From DASQHL01 sp963843685 (GTDB lineage: Bacteria; Chloroflexota; Dehalococcoidia; DSTF01; JACRBR01), in the NCBI GenBank assembly GCA_963843685.1, contig CAWJLO010000010.1, forward strand, positions 62,001-126,000: a stretch of 64,000 bases of DNA, in the 5' to 3' direction. Position numbers and translations under genes: made by a program. Below, piece after piece: positions 55,718-64,000 of this stretch. Under the pieces are notes generated by a model, which had not been told where the DNA came from, searched no databases, and saw only the letters and a list, made by a program, of their open reading frames with translations. Position 1 is the first letter of the stretch. Each line of letters begins with the position of its first letter.

Positions 55718-57196
55718 CCGAAGTCCGCCGCACGTCCCAGTACCGCAAGCCGAATGCTGGCGGCGTCATCGACGCCATCCGCCCGGGCAGCCTCGCCGAC
55801 GAGATCGGCCTGCTCCCGGGCGACCGCGTCGTCGCCATCGACGGCAAGACGCTGCAGGACGCCGTCGACTTCCAGTTCCACGCCGCCGAGGAGTCGATCG
55901 CGCTCGAGGTCGTGCGCGGCGAGCAGCCCTACGTCTTCGAGATAGAGAAGCACCCCGACGAGGATCTCGGCATCGACTTCCAGGACGCGGCGTTCGACGG
56001 CGTCCGCATCTGCAACAACGCCTGCTTCTTCTGCTTCCTGAAGGGCAACCCGAAGGGCATGCGGAAGACGCTCTACGTGAAGGACGACGACTACCGCCTC
56101 AGCTTCTTTCACGGCAACTTCGTCACGCTCACCAACCTCGAGGAAGATGACTGGACCCGCCTCGCCGAGCAGCGCCTCTCGCCGATCAACGTCTCCGTGC
56201 ACGCGACGGAGCCGGAGCTGCGGCGATACATGCTCGGCAACAAGACAGCGCCCGACATCTGCGACCAGATTCGCCGGCTCGGCGACATCGGCATCCAGGC
56301 CAACACGCAGGTCGTGCTCTGCCCCGGCGTCAACGACGGCGCCGCGCTGGACCGCACGATCGCCGATCTCGCGGCGCTCTACCCGACCGTGCAGACGATC
56401 TCCGATCGTGCCTGTCGGCGCCACCACGTTCGCGGAGGAGCGCATCGAGCGAGGCGCCCACGCGGCCGAGGTCGAGGGCTGCACGCCGGAGCACGCGCGC
56501 GCCGTCGCCGCGCAGGTCGCCCCATATCAGCGCCGCTTCCGCAAACAGCACGGCCGCACGCTCGTCTACCTGGCCGACGAGTACTACCTGATCGCCGGCG
56601 ACGAGCCACCCGGCGCGGCCCACTACGACGGATTCGCCCAGTTCGAGAACGGCATCGGCATGACCCGCTCGCTGATCGAGGGCTGGAAGCGCGCCCGCCG
56701 TCAGCGAACCGGCGCGAGGGCCTCCTCGCCCGCGAACATCCGCCACATGAGCTGGATCTGCGCCACCCTCATCGCGCCAACGCTCGAGCGCATCGCCGCT
56801 GAGTTCACTGGAGTGACCGGCGTAGACGTGACCGTGCACGGCCTCGAAAACGGCTTCTTCGGCCCGAGAGTCAACGTCTCCGGCCTGCTCGTCGCACAGG
56901 ACATCGAACGCCAATTGCGCGGCCGCGATCTCGGCGACCTCGCCGTGCTCCCACGCTACGCGCTCGACTACACCGGCGGCCGCTTCCTCGACGACGGGAC
57001 GCCCGAAGAACTGCAGCGCGCGCTTGGCGTGCCACTCGCCTTCGCGTCGACCCCACGCGAGGTCTTGCAAATTCTCGATGGGCCGCTACAATCCCCCGTG
57101 ACCGGCGCCGCCGTCGCCGCCACGACGAACGGCAAGGCGTGGGTCGATTACGACGAGCTGAAAGGAGGTGCGCCCGTAGCGGCGAGGCAGGGGTAA
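55714..57196 (+). CDS. PDZ/radical-SAM/DUF512 iron-sulfur protein, one frame change
   Basis: About 493 residues when one extra base near 56405 is removed. A PDZ-like start (GGVIDAIRPGSLADEIGLLP), then the radical-SAM cysteine motif CNNACFFC (C-x3-C-x2-C), then INVSVHATEPELRRYMLGN, and the DUF512 part (PVGATTFAEERIERG, LADEYYLIAG, GFAQFENGIGMTR). The family is conserved in Gram-positives, Chloroflexota and others, often near the GTPase Der; its reaction is unknown. Followed within a few bases by the glmS ribozyme. Confidence 0.88.
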
Positions 57197-57203
57197 CGAA
57201 GAA

Positions 57204-57370
57204 AGCGCCAGGCGTCGCGGCAGCGCGACGTGACGAGGAAGAGGTCGATCGAAACACTCGGCGGATGGCCTCTCGGCTGCACGGTCGATATGGGCGGTAC
57301 AAAACGCGGTGCGTGAGCACCCGACAGAAGCCGGCCCAACGTGCGTCCGCCACACGTGGCGGATTACACC
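57204..57370 (+). ncRNA. glmS ribozyme (glucosamine-6-phosphate-activated self-cleaving leader)
   Basis: The sequence follows the glmS ribozyme consensus: AAAGCGCCAGG with the predicted cut between A57204 and G57205, P1 as CGTCGCG-GCAG-CGCGACG (57213-57230), then TGACGAGGAAGAGG...CGGCGGATGGCCTCTCGG forming P2 (AGAGG/CCTCT). P3 is GGTGC-GTGA-GCACC and P4 is TCCGCCA-CACG-TGGCGGA followed by TTACACC. It lies between the DUF512 gene and glmS in the expected orientation. When GlcN6P is abundant it would cleave and destabilise the glmS message. Confidence 0.9.
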
Positions 57371-57403
57371 CCACCCTCACCGCAGACCCACATCAACCCC
57401 GCA

Positions 57404-57425
57404 CGAGACGAGCCATCTCGTCTCG
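57404..57425 (+). other. Nine-bp perfect hairpin in the glmS leader
   Basis: CGAGACGAG-CCAT-CTCGTCTCG stands between the ribozyme and the glmS start codon (ATG at 57522, GGAGGTG upstream). No T run follows. It may protect or mark the cleaved leader; nothing known matches. Confidence 0.45.
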
Positions 57426-57521
57426 AATGATCGCGCGCACTGACGGCGCGCAGGGAGTCTGCATGTCGATCGAACGGAATCGAAACCACGGCCGCGCGCG
57501 CCTCTCGATGGAGGTGCGCTG

Positions 57522-59364
57522 ATGTGCGGCATCATCGGCTACGCCGGAGAGCGTGACGCCGCGCCCCTCCTGCTCGACGGGCTGCAGCGGCTCGAGTACC
57601 GCGGCTACGACAGCGCCGGCATCGCCGTCCTGGACGACGGCGTCATCAACGTCACGAAGGGCGCCGGCAAGCTCTCGGCGCTCCGCCGCGGGCTCGAGGG
57701 CGCCTACCCGCTCGGCGTCACCGGCATCGGCCACACCCGCTGGGCGACGCACGGAAAGCCCACGGAGATCAACGCGCACCCGCACCGCGACTGCACCGGC
57801 GACGTCGTCCTCATTCACAACGGCATCGTCGAGAACTACCTGGAGCTGCGCGCGGAGCTGAAGGCGCGCGGCCATCAGCTCCGCTCCGACACCGACACGG
57901 AGGTCATGCCCCACCTCGTCGAGCAGTGCATGGACGAGGGCGACGACCTCTTGACCGCGCTTCGCCGCACCATCGCCCGGCTGAAGGGCGCCCACGCCAT
58001 CGTGGCGATGTCCGTGCGCGAGCCGGGCGTCATCGTCGCCGCACGCGTCGGCAACGCCGGCGGCGTCGTCATCGGCTACGGACGAGGCGAGATGTTCCTG
58101 GCCAGCGACCTCGCCGCGCTGCTGCCCGAAACGCAGGACGTGGCCTTCCTCGCGGACGGCGAGATCGCGCGAGTGACGGCCGACGGCGTCGCGTACGTCG
58201 ACTTCGACGGAGCCGCGCTGACGAAGGCACGTCAGACCGTGCCCTTCGACCCCGTCTCCGCCGCGAAGGGCGCGTACAAGCACTTCATGCTCAAGGAGAT
58301 CATGGAGCAGCCCGAATGCGTCATGGACACGTTCCGCGGCCGCGCCATCTTTGACCCGCCGGCCGTCGAGCTGGAGTCGCTCGGCCTCGACGACGCCGCG
58401 CTGCGGGCCGTCGAGCGCGTCGTGCTCGTCGGCATGGGCACCAGCATGCACGCCGCACACGTCGGGCGCGCGTACTTCGAGCGCATCGCCGGCATCCCGG
58501 CGGAGCTCGATAACTCGTCGGAGTTCCGCTACCGCGACGCCCTCATCGGGCCGAGCACACTCGTTGATCTCCGTCGCGCAATCCGGCGAGACCGTAGACA
58601 CGCTGGAGGCGATGGCCGACGCCAAACGCCACGGCGCGCCGCAGATCACCATCTGCAACACCCCCGGCGCCCAGACGACGCGCGTCGCCGAGGGCAACGT
58701 CCTCACCCGCTGCGGGCCGGAGGTCGCCGTCGCCAGCACGAAGACGCTGACGGCGTCGATCACGGCGCTCTACCTGCTGGCCTGCCGCATCGCCGTCGCG
58801 CGCGGAGTGATCGACCAGGCGCGCCTCGGCGCCATGCTCGACGACCTCGCCCGCATCCCGCAGCTCATGGGGCGCGTGCTCAAGCTCGACCCGCAGATCC
58901 AGCGCATCGCGAAGAAGGTCGCCGGAAGCCAGAACTTCCTCTTCCTCGCGCGCGGCCTGCAGTACCCCATGGCGCTGGAGGGCGCGCTGAAGCTCAAGGA
59001 GGTCAGCTACATCCACGCCGAGGGCTACCCGGCCGGCGAGATGAAGCACGGCCCGATCGCCCTCATCGATAAGAACATGCCCGTCGTCGCCATCGCCCTG
59101 GACGACGGCACGCGCGACAAGATGCTCTCGAACATCGAGCAGGTGCGTGCCCGCGACGGCATCGTCATCGGCATCATCACCGAGGGCGACACCGAGATCG
59201 CCGCCAAGTGCGAGCAGGTGATCGAGCTGCCCCGCACGACCCCCTTGCTCTACCCGCTGCTCAGCGCCATCCCGATGCAGCTCCTCTCGTACCACATCGC
59301 CGTCCGCCGCGGCTGCGACGTCGACCAGCCCCGCAACCTGGCCAAAACCGTGACGGTGGAGTAG
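57522..59364 (+). CDS. glmS: Glutamine--fructose-6-phosphate aminotransferase, one frame change
   Basis: 613 residues once one T of CTCGTTGATC at 58564 is removed, restoring TLVISVAQSGET. First step of amino-sugar and cell-wall precursor synthesis. The N-terminal Cys (MCGIIGYAG) is the glutaminase nucleophile; YRGYDSAGIAV, GHTRWATHG and NGIVENYLELR follow. Two SIS domains (GMGTSMHAAHVGR, VASTKTLTASITALY, GYPAGEMKHGPIAL) and the terminal KTVTVE complete it. An essential enzyme with a one-base insertion argues for sequencing error. Controlled by the upstream ribozyme. Confidence 0.95.
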
Positions 59365-59387
59365 CGAGACAACCGCCCGAATCCCCC

Positions 59388-59415
59388 GAGGGGCGGCCCC
59401 ACGTGGCCGCCCCTC
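59388..59415. terminator. GC-rich 11-bp inverted repeat after glmS
   Basis: GAGGGGCGGCC-CCACGT-GGCCGCCCCTC pairs perfectly, 24 bases after the glmS stop. No T tract follows, so termination may be Rho-assisted, or this is a dispersed repeat. Confidence 0.5.
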
Positions 59416-59558
59416 CCCATCCCCGCCATCCTCTCGAATCTGGCCTGCTTCCCGCCCCGGACTTCCGGCTCCGACCTCCTGCCTCCAGCTTCCTGCTCCA
59501 AACCGTACAAAACCCCCGCCACGGTGCCGATGAATCTAGAGAGGAGGCGCGTCACAGC

Positions 59559-60284
59559 ATGCACCGGTTCGCGTCTGAGCGCGGCGAGAGCATACTCGGG
59601 CTCCTGGCCTGGATCGTCGGGTCGGTGGCGTTGCTGTCGATCGCCGGCTACGCCGTCCTCTGGGCCCGCGAGGACCGCAGCGTGCACCTGACGCCGGAGC
59701 AGCAGGCGTACGTGCAGGCCGTCGCCACGCAGCGGGCCGATGCCTACGTCCGCGCCGTCGCGACGATGCAGGCCGAGCACCCCGCCCCGGCGCCCACGCC
59801 CGTCCCGCCCGTCTCCAAGCCGCCAGCAGCACCCGTCGAGCAGCCGGTACAGCAGCAGCCCGTGCAGCAGGCGCCCGCGCCCCAGCAGCCCGCGCCGCCG
59901 CCGCCGGCTCCCGTCCCGACGAGCACGCCGATCCCGTACATCCCGCCGCCGGCGCCCGTGCCGACGACACCGCCCGCACCGCCCCCGCCTCCGCCGCTCG
60001 CGAAGCCGCCGATGGCCACCTGCGTCGGCTACATGGTCGGCCTGACGTCGACGGGCATCGACGCCTGCAACCAGGTCACGCAGGACACGACGTGGGATCC
60101 GCGCGTGCGCAACTGCGTCTACGACATCATCGTCGGCAACGGCAACAGCGGCGCCGGCCAGGCCGACTGTCTCGGCGCGTCGCAGGCCGCCGGCGACCCC
60201 AACCTCAGCGACTGCTTCCTGGGGCTATCCGGCCAGTCGTTGTTCGGCCGCACGTCCTGCCGCCAGTACTACGGCAGCCAGTAG
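59559..60284 (+). CDS. Exported proline-rich protein with cysteine-rich C-terminus
   Basis: 241 residues. A single N-terminal membrane segment (ILGLLAWIVGSVALLSIAGY), a short helix (QQAYVQAVATQRADAYVRA), about 90 residues of Pro/Ala/Gln/Thr spacer, and a 75-residue C-terminal domain with six cysteines (ATCVGYM, DACNQ, RNCVYD, ADCLG, SDCFL, TSCRQYYG) that could form three disulfides. The protein would sit outside the membrane with the spacer crossing the wall. No known domain. GGAGG lies 13 bases before the ATG. Confidence 0.65.
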   Translation: MHRFASERGESILGLLAWIVGSVALLSIAGYAVLWAREDRSVHLTPEQQAYVQAVATQRADAYVRAVATMQAEHPAPAPTPVPPVSKPPAAPVEQPVQQQPVQQAPAPQQPAPPPPAPVPTSTPIPYIPPPAPVPTTPPAPPPPPPLAKPPMATCVGYMVGLTSTGIDACNQVTQDTTWDPRVRNCVYDIIVGNGNSGAGQADCLGASQAAGDPNLSDCFLGLSGQSLFGRTSCRQYYGSQ

Positions 60285-60297
60285 TCCGCCCACGGCC

Positions 60298-61679
60298 TCA
60301 CGCGCTCGCCGCCATCCGGTCGAGGTAGAGCCGCGCCCCGTGCTGCCCGTACAGCCCGCGCGCCCGGCGCAGATACGCGTCCATCTCGTCACGTCTCGAA
60401 GCGCTTCGCCGCGATCCGCGCGAGCCCCTCGAGGCACCGCGCCGCATCGACCGGGCAGCGCTCCCGCTCGGCCAGCGCCAGCCCTTCGCTGAACTGCGCC
60501 GCGCGCATCGTCGACCCGCCCCAGCCGCAGCGCGATCGCCCCGCGAGCGTAGCCGGTGCAGCGGCCCTGCAGCGTCGCGTACGCCAGCCGTGACGGCGGC
60601 TCCTTCGCGAACGCCTCGTCGACCTCCCGCACCAGCTCGTCGCTGCCTGCTTCGACGATGCAATCGGCCACTGCGGCCGCCTCCTCGCCGAAACTGTTGT
60701 ACTGCCGAGCCACCTCCGCCCACGCCTCCAGCTCGCGCCGCGCCGGCTCCATCCGCCCGGCGTGATGCAGCACACCCGCGCTCGACGCGTGGATCTGCGA
60801 CACCGCCGTCGGAGCGCCGCCACCCCGCGCCGGGTCGATCAGCATCGCCAGCGCGCCCGCCACGTCGCCCGACTGCTCCGTCATCCACATGTTGAACGCG
60901 TCCGCCCGGAAGTCCGTCCCGCCCAGCGCCGGCCGGATGACGTCCGCGCACCCCGTGAAGTCGCAGCGCGCGAACAGCGCCCCCGCCACGTCCATCGCCG
61001 CCAGCTCCTCCTGGAACCGCAGGTGCACGCCCCGCGCGTACGCCGTCGCCTCCTCCGCCAGCCGCTGCCCTTCGTCGATGCGGCCCGCCGCCAGCACGTT
61101 GAACCCCGCCCCGCGCAACGTGCCCGCCGCCGCGTGCAGGATGCGGTGTTCGGCGTAGACCACGTGCGCCTCGCGCATCGCCGCCACGCCGTCGTCGATA
61201 CGGCCCTCGTTCAGCGCCTGCCACCCGGCGCGCTCCGTCCGCACCGCCTGCAGATCGCGGAAGCCGTGCTCGTCCGCGATCCGCATCGCCTCGTCCATGC
61301 GATCGAGCCGGATGAGCAGCAGAGCCCGCATCCGGAGGTCCTGCTCGCCGAGCGCCTCCAGCGCCTCCTCGGCCATCGCCCGCTGCTTCTCCGGCGGCCC
61401 CCAGATGCGCCCGATCTCGATCGTCGCCCGCGCCAGCCCGACGCCGTCGCCACGATCCTGGTACATCGACATCGCCCGCCGCAGCGTCCGCCACGACGCC
61501 CGCACGTCGGACATGTTCCAGTAGCACCGCCCGAGCGCCGTCAGCAGCGCCGCCTCGTCCGCCGCGTCCCCGCCCGCGAGCAGCGTCAGCGCCTCTTCGT
61601 ACAGCCGCGCCGCGTCCGCCCACAGCGTCGCCTGCTCCGCCTCTTCCGCGGCCCGAATCGAATCGGCCAGCTCCGTCAT
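60298..61679 (-). CDS. TPR-like helical-repeat protein, two frame changes
   Basis: About 459 residues once two extra bases are removed (near 60510 and 60395). Built of repeated 35-40-residue helix pairs: ADAARLYEEALTLLAGGDA, ALLTALGRCYWNMSD, RALLLIRLDRMDEAMRIADE, DVAGALFARCDFTGC. No enzyme or DNA-binding part is seen, so it is a protein-interaction scaffold or a sensor fragment. The corrected C-terminus reads RRARGLYGQHGARLYLDRM, a motif common at the end of adenylate-cyclase/LuxR-linked TPR regions. Confidence 0.65.
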
Positions 61680-61786
61680 GAGCACCTCGCACGCTGAATC
61701 GAACAACGATCTGCCGGGACTCCCACGCTACGCGGCGCCGGACTCGCCCGTCAAGCGCGCCGGCGCGCGGCCGATGCTCTGGACAC

Positions 61787-61814
61787 TTGCAATCCGTCGC
61801 GACAGGCGTAAGCT
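61787..61814 (+). promoter_or_regulatory. Promoter TTGCAA-N16-TAAGCT
   Basis: TTGCAA (61787-61792) and TAAGCT (61809-61814) stand six bases before the ATG of the small membrane protein, once more with no ribosome site. Confidence 0.45.
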
Positions 61815-61820
61815 GCTCGT

Positions 61821-62135
61821 ATGGCTTGGCTCGTGCGGCCCCTGCGGCGCTTCTATCTCGGACTCGCCACGTTCCTGCTGCTCACGCTCCCGCTGTTCGC
61901 CGGGCTCCGCTACATGGTGCATCAACTGCCTCCGGGCAGGGTTGATGACCCCCGTCTGCATTGCCTCCCCGGCGATGCATGCATCCGGATCCCACATGAC
62001 GGCGCCTTCTACGCCGTCTGGCAGGGCGGATTTCCGCCGTCCGACTACTGGCCGCTCGGCGTCGCCCTCCTGGGCCTCGTAGCGGCAGCCGAACTGGTGC
62101 TCCTGCTCCGCGCGCGCCATCTTCGAAACCTCTGA
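61821..62135 (+). CDS. Small membrane protein of unknown function
   Basis: 104 residues with two membrane segments (FYLGLATFLLLTLPLFAGL and WPLGVALLGLVAAAELVLLL) enclosing a 45-residue outside loop with two cysteines (LHCLPGDACIRIP) that could form a disulfide. No recognised family. It ends 86 bases before nadB and may lack functional link to it. Confidence 0.6.
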   Translation: MAWLVRPLRRFYLGLATFLLLTLPLFAGLRYMVHQLPPGRVDDPRLHCLPGDACIRIPHDGAFYAVWQGGFPPSDYWPLGVALLGLVAAAELVLLLRARHLRNL

Positions 62136-62152
62136 CGAAGCGCCGCAGCCCA

Positions 62153-62198
62153 TTGACCCGACCTCTCGCCTGAGTTAGTGTATGTATGACACTAACTC
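62153..62198 (+). promoter_or_regulatory. nadB promoter with a perfect 10-bp inverted-repeat operator
   Basis: TTGACC (62153-62158), a 17-base spacer and TAGTGT (62176-62181) form the promoter. Overlapping it, GAGTTAGTGT (62172-62181) and ACACTAACTC (62189-62198) are exact inverted repeats around ATGTATG. A dimeric repressor bound there would cover the -10 and start point. NAD synthesis genes are commonly controlled this way by NrtR, NiaR or NadQ-type regulators; which one applies here is not known. Confidence 0.75.
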
Positions 62199-62221
62199 CC
62201 CACCAGCGGCCGGAGGCCCAC

Positions 62222-63760
62222 ATGAATCAGCGCTTCGACTTCGTCATCGTCGGCTCAGGCATCGCCGGACTCTACGCCGCACTCCTCGCCCGCGGGCACG
62301 GCACCGTCTGCGTGCTCACCAAGGGTGGCATCGACGAGTGCAACACGAAGTACGCGCAGGGCGGCATCGCGGCCGCCGTCGGCGCTGACGACGACCCGGA
62401 GCTGCACCTTCGCGACACGATCGAGGCCGGCGCCGGCCTCGTCGACGAAGAGGCCGCCCGCATCCTCGTCGAGGCCGCCCCCGACCGCATCCACGACCTC
62501 GTCGACTTCGGCGTCCCGTTCGACAGCACCGACGGCGAGGTCGCCCTCGGCCGCGAGGCCGCGCACAGCCGCAACCGCATCCTCCACGCCGGCGGCGACT
62601 CCACCGGCGCCCACATCGAGATCTCGCTCAGCAACGTCGCCCGCCTCTCCCGCATCACCATCAAGGAGCACGTGCAGGCGGAGGACGTCGTCGTGGAGGA
62701 CGGACGCGCCGTTGGCGTCACCGCGCTCGACACCCGCACCAACAGCACCTACCGCATCGACGCCGGCAGCGTCATCCTCGCCACCGGCGGCTGCGGCCAG
62801 CTCTTCCGCGTCAGCACGAACCCGGACGTCGCCACGGCCGACGGTGTTGGCCTGGCCTACCGCGCCGGCGCGGAAGTGACGGACATGGAGTTCATCCAGT
62901 TCCACCCGACGGCGCTCCGCCTCCCCGGCGTGCCCATCTTCCTCATCTCCGAGGCGGTGCGCGGCGAGGGTGGCCTCCTCCGCAACGAGGCCGGCGAGCG
63001 CTTCATGCCCGGCTACCACGAGAAGGCGGAGCTGGCGCCGCGCGACATCGTTGCCCGCGCCATCCTCAGCGAGATGAAGCGCACGGACACGACCCGCGTC
63101 TACCTCGACGTCACGCACCTGCCCGCCGCCCGCATCACGGCGCGCTTCCCGCAGATCTACCGATACTGCCTCGACCACGGCGTCGACATGACGACGCAGC
63201 CGATCCCCGTCTCGCCGGCCGCGCACTACATGATGGGCGGCGTCCGCACCGACACGTGGGGCGAGACCACGATCCGCAACCTCTACGCCTGTGGCGAGGC
63301 CGCCTGCACCGGCGTCCACGGCGCCAACCGCCTCGCCAGCAACTCGCTGCTCGAGACCGTCGTCTTTGCCAAGCGGATCGTCAAGCGCGTGACGGAGGGC
63401 AACGGCCACCCCGCAGCCGAGACCACGGACGCGCGCGAACTGCCCGCCCCGCGCAACGAGGCAGCCGGCGCGCCCGACCGCGCGTCGCTGCAGAGCCTCA
63501 TGTGGGATAAGGTGGGGATCGTCCGTGACGGCGACGGGCTCTCGCAGGCCACGCGCCAGATCGCCGCGTGGAGCGCCGCGATGCCGGCGCCGGCCGACCG
63601 CGCGTCGCACGAGCTGGCGAACATGCTGCTCGCCAGCCGCATGATGGCGGAGGCGGCCCTCATCCGCGAAGAGAGCCGCGGCGCCCACTATCGCACCGAC
63701 CATCCGCAGCCGCGCGACGAGTGGCGGCGGCACATCACGTTCCGGCAGGGCGCCGGATAG
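62222..63760 (+). CDS. nadB: L-aspartate oxidase
   Basis: 512 residues. FAD enzyme oxidising aspartate to iminoaspartate, the first step of de novo NAD synthesis. DFVIVGSGIAGLYAALLA binds FAD; GGIDECNTKYAQGGIAA, HAGGDSTGAHIE, SVILATGGCGQLF, EFIQFHPTAL and GVHGANRLASNSLLE are family marks. The ATG at 62222 has GGAGG six bases upstream; an upstream in-frame ATG at 62186 falls inside the operator. nadC follows after 16 bases. nadA is not in the window. Confidence 0.96.
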   Translation: MNQRFDFVIVGSGIAGLYAALLARGHGTVCVLTKGGIDECNTKYAQGGIAAAVGADDDPELHLRDTIEAGAGLVDEEAARILVEAAPDRIHDLVDFGVPFDSTDGEVALGREAAHSRNRILHAGGDSTGAHIEISLSNVARLSRITIKEHVQAEDVVVEDGRAVGVTALDTRTNSTYRIDAGSVILATGGCGQLFRVSTNPDVATADGVGLAYRAGAEVTDMEFIQFHPTALRLPGVPIFLISEAVRGEGGLLRNEAGERFMPGYHEKAELAPRDIVARAILSEMKRTDTTRVYLDVTHLPAARITARFPQIYRYCLDHGVDMTTQPIPVSPAAHYMMGGVRTDTWGETTIRNLYACGEAACTGVHGANRLASNSLLETVVFAKRIVKRVTEGNGHPAAETTDARELPAPRNEAAGAPDRASLQSLMWDKVGIVRDGDGLSQATRQIAAWSAAMPAPADRASHELANMLLASRMMAEAALIREESRGAHYRTDHPQPRDEWRRHITFRQGAG

Positions 63761-63776
63761 CAAGAAGCGGACTCCG

Positions 63777-64000
63777 ATGCCTGAAATGACAGTCACTCCC
63801 CCGCCGCCGCACGTCATCGACCGGGCGGTGCGCGCGGCGCTGGAGGAAGACGGCGCGGCCGACGACGTCACGACACGCGCCGTCGTGCAGCCGCAGCAGT
63901 GGGGACGCGGCGTCTTCGTCGCCAAGGACGCCGGCGTCGTCGCCGGGCTGCCCGTCGCCGCCGCGGCGATGTGTGCCCTCGACGATACGGTGTCCTTCGA
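63777..64000 (+). CDS. nadC: Nicotinate-nucleotide diphosphorylase, 3' end cut off by window
   Basis: The first 74 residues are visible. DRAVRAALEEDGAADDVTTR is the usual beginning of quinolinate phosphoribosyltransferase, followed by GRGVFVAKDAGVVAGLPVA of the N-terminal barrel-like domain. Converts quinolinate and PRPP to nicotinate mononucleotide, completing the branch that nadB starts. Continues beyond base 64000. Confidence 0.9.
   Translation, partial: MPEMTVTPPPPHVIDRAVRAALEEDGAADDVTTRAVVQPQQWGRGVFVAKDAGVVAGLPVAAAAMCALDDTVSF

Overview
This is a high-GC, densely coded bacterial chromosome segment with about 55 recognisable genes, many overlapping by 1-4 bases (ATGA or GTGA junctions). 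Core genes (uvrB, efp, xseA/xseB, cmk, ispH, glmS, nadB/nadC, aroQ, galU, dapL) show it is chromosomal rather than plasmid or phage. No transposase, integrase, phage gene or CRISPR array was seen. Gene content (dapL-type lysine route, rluB-cmk-plsC-ispH run, DUF512 radical SAM protein, several DinB-fold proteins) suggests a member of the Chloroflexota, perhaps near Dehalococcoidia. That placement is inference; no 16S gene is present.

Layout. 0-9 kb: end of an alcohol dehydrogenase, tRNA-Phe, a DRTGG-domain protein, a FabL-like reductase, a galU operon with an uncharacterised partner, uvrB, an amidase and a sirtuin. 9-24 kb: dapL, galT-galK, a candidate stand-alone structured RNA at about 13.5 kb, two DinB-fold proteins, MaoC-fold proteins, a beta-lactamase-type hydrolase, an alkylsulfatase-like enzyme, a lipoprotein, a hemolysin-III protein, and a hypoxanthine phosphoribosyltransferase fused to an unrelated N-terminal domain, followed by a TetR regulator. 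23.2-24.7 kb is almost free of recognisable genes. 24.7-36 kb: two SDR enzymes, an MMPL transporter, then a polysaccharide cluster rmlA-rmlB-rmlD with three glycosyltransferases, facing a badly broken WecA/MraY-type gene. 36-46 kb: ROK kinase, dCMP-deaminase-like protein, ceramidase-like and PIG-L hydrolases, an isomerase/HAD two-domain ORF, a GGDEF protein with a coiled partner, aroQ, a peptidase and efp. 46-57 kb: xseA-xseB, a formyltransferase, a surface lamin-tail protein, then the tightly packed run rluB-cmk-plsC-ispH-dinB-DUF512. 57-64 kb: a glmS ribozyme leader with glmS, an exported proline-rich protein, a helical-repeat protein and nadB-nadC behind a perfect inverted-repeat operator.

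Two patterns cross the window. First, at least a dozen genes, including essential ones, carry single-base frame changes. In most cases gene length becomes a whole number of codons if one base is removed, often at short G/C runs. This looks like residual sequencing indels rather than gene decay. Second, many start codons sit only 6-9 bases after a good -10 hexamer with no Shine-Dalgarno sequence, which suggests leaderless transcripts alongside conventional ones. All functional calls are read from sequence motifs; no database search was possible.
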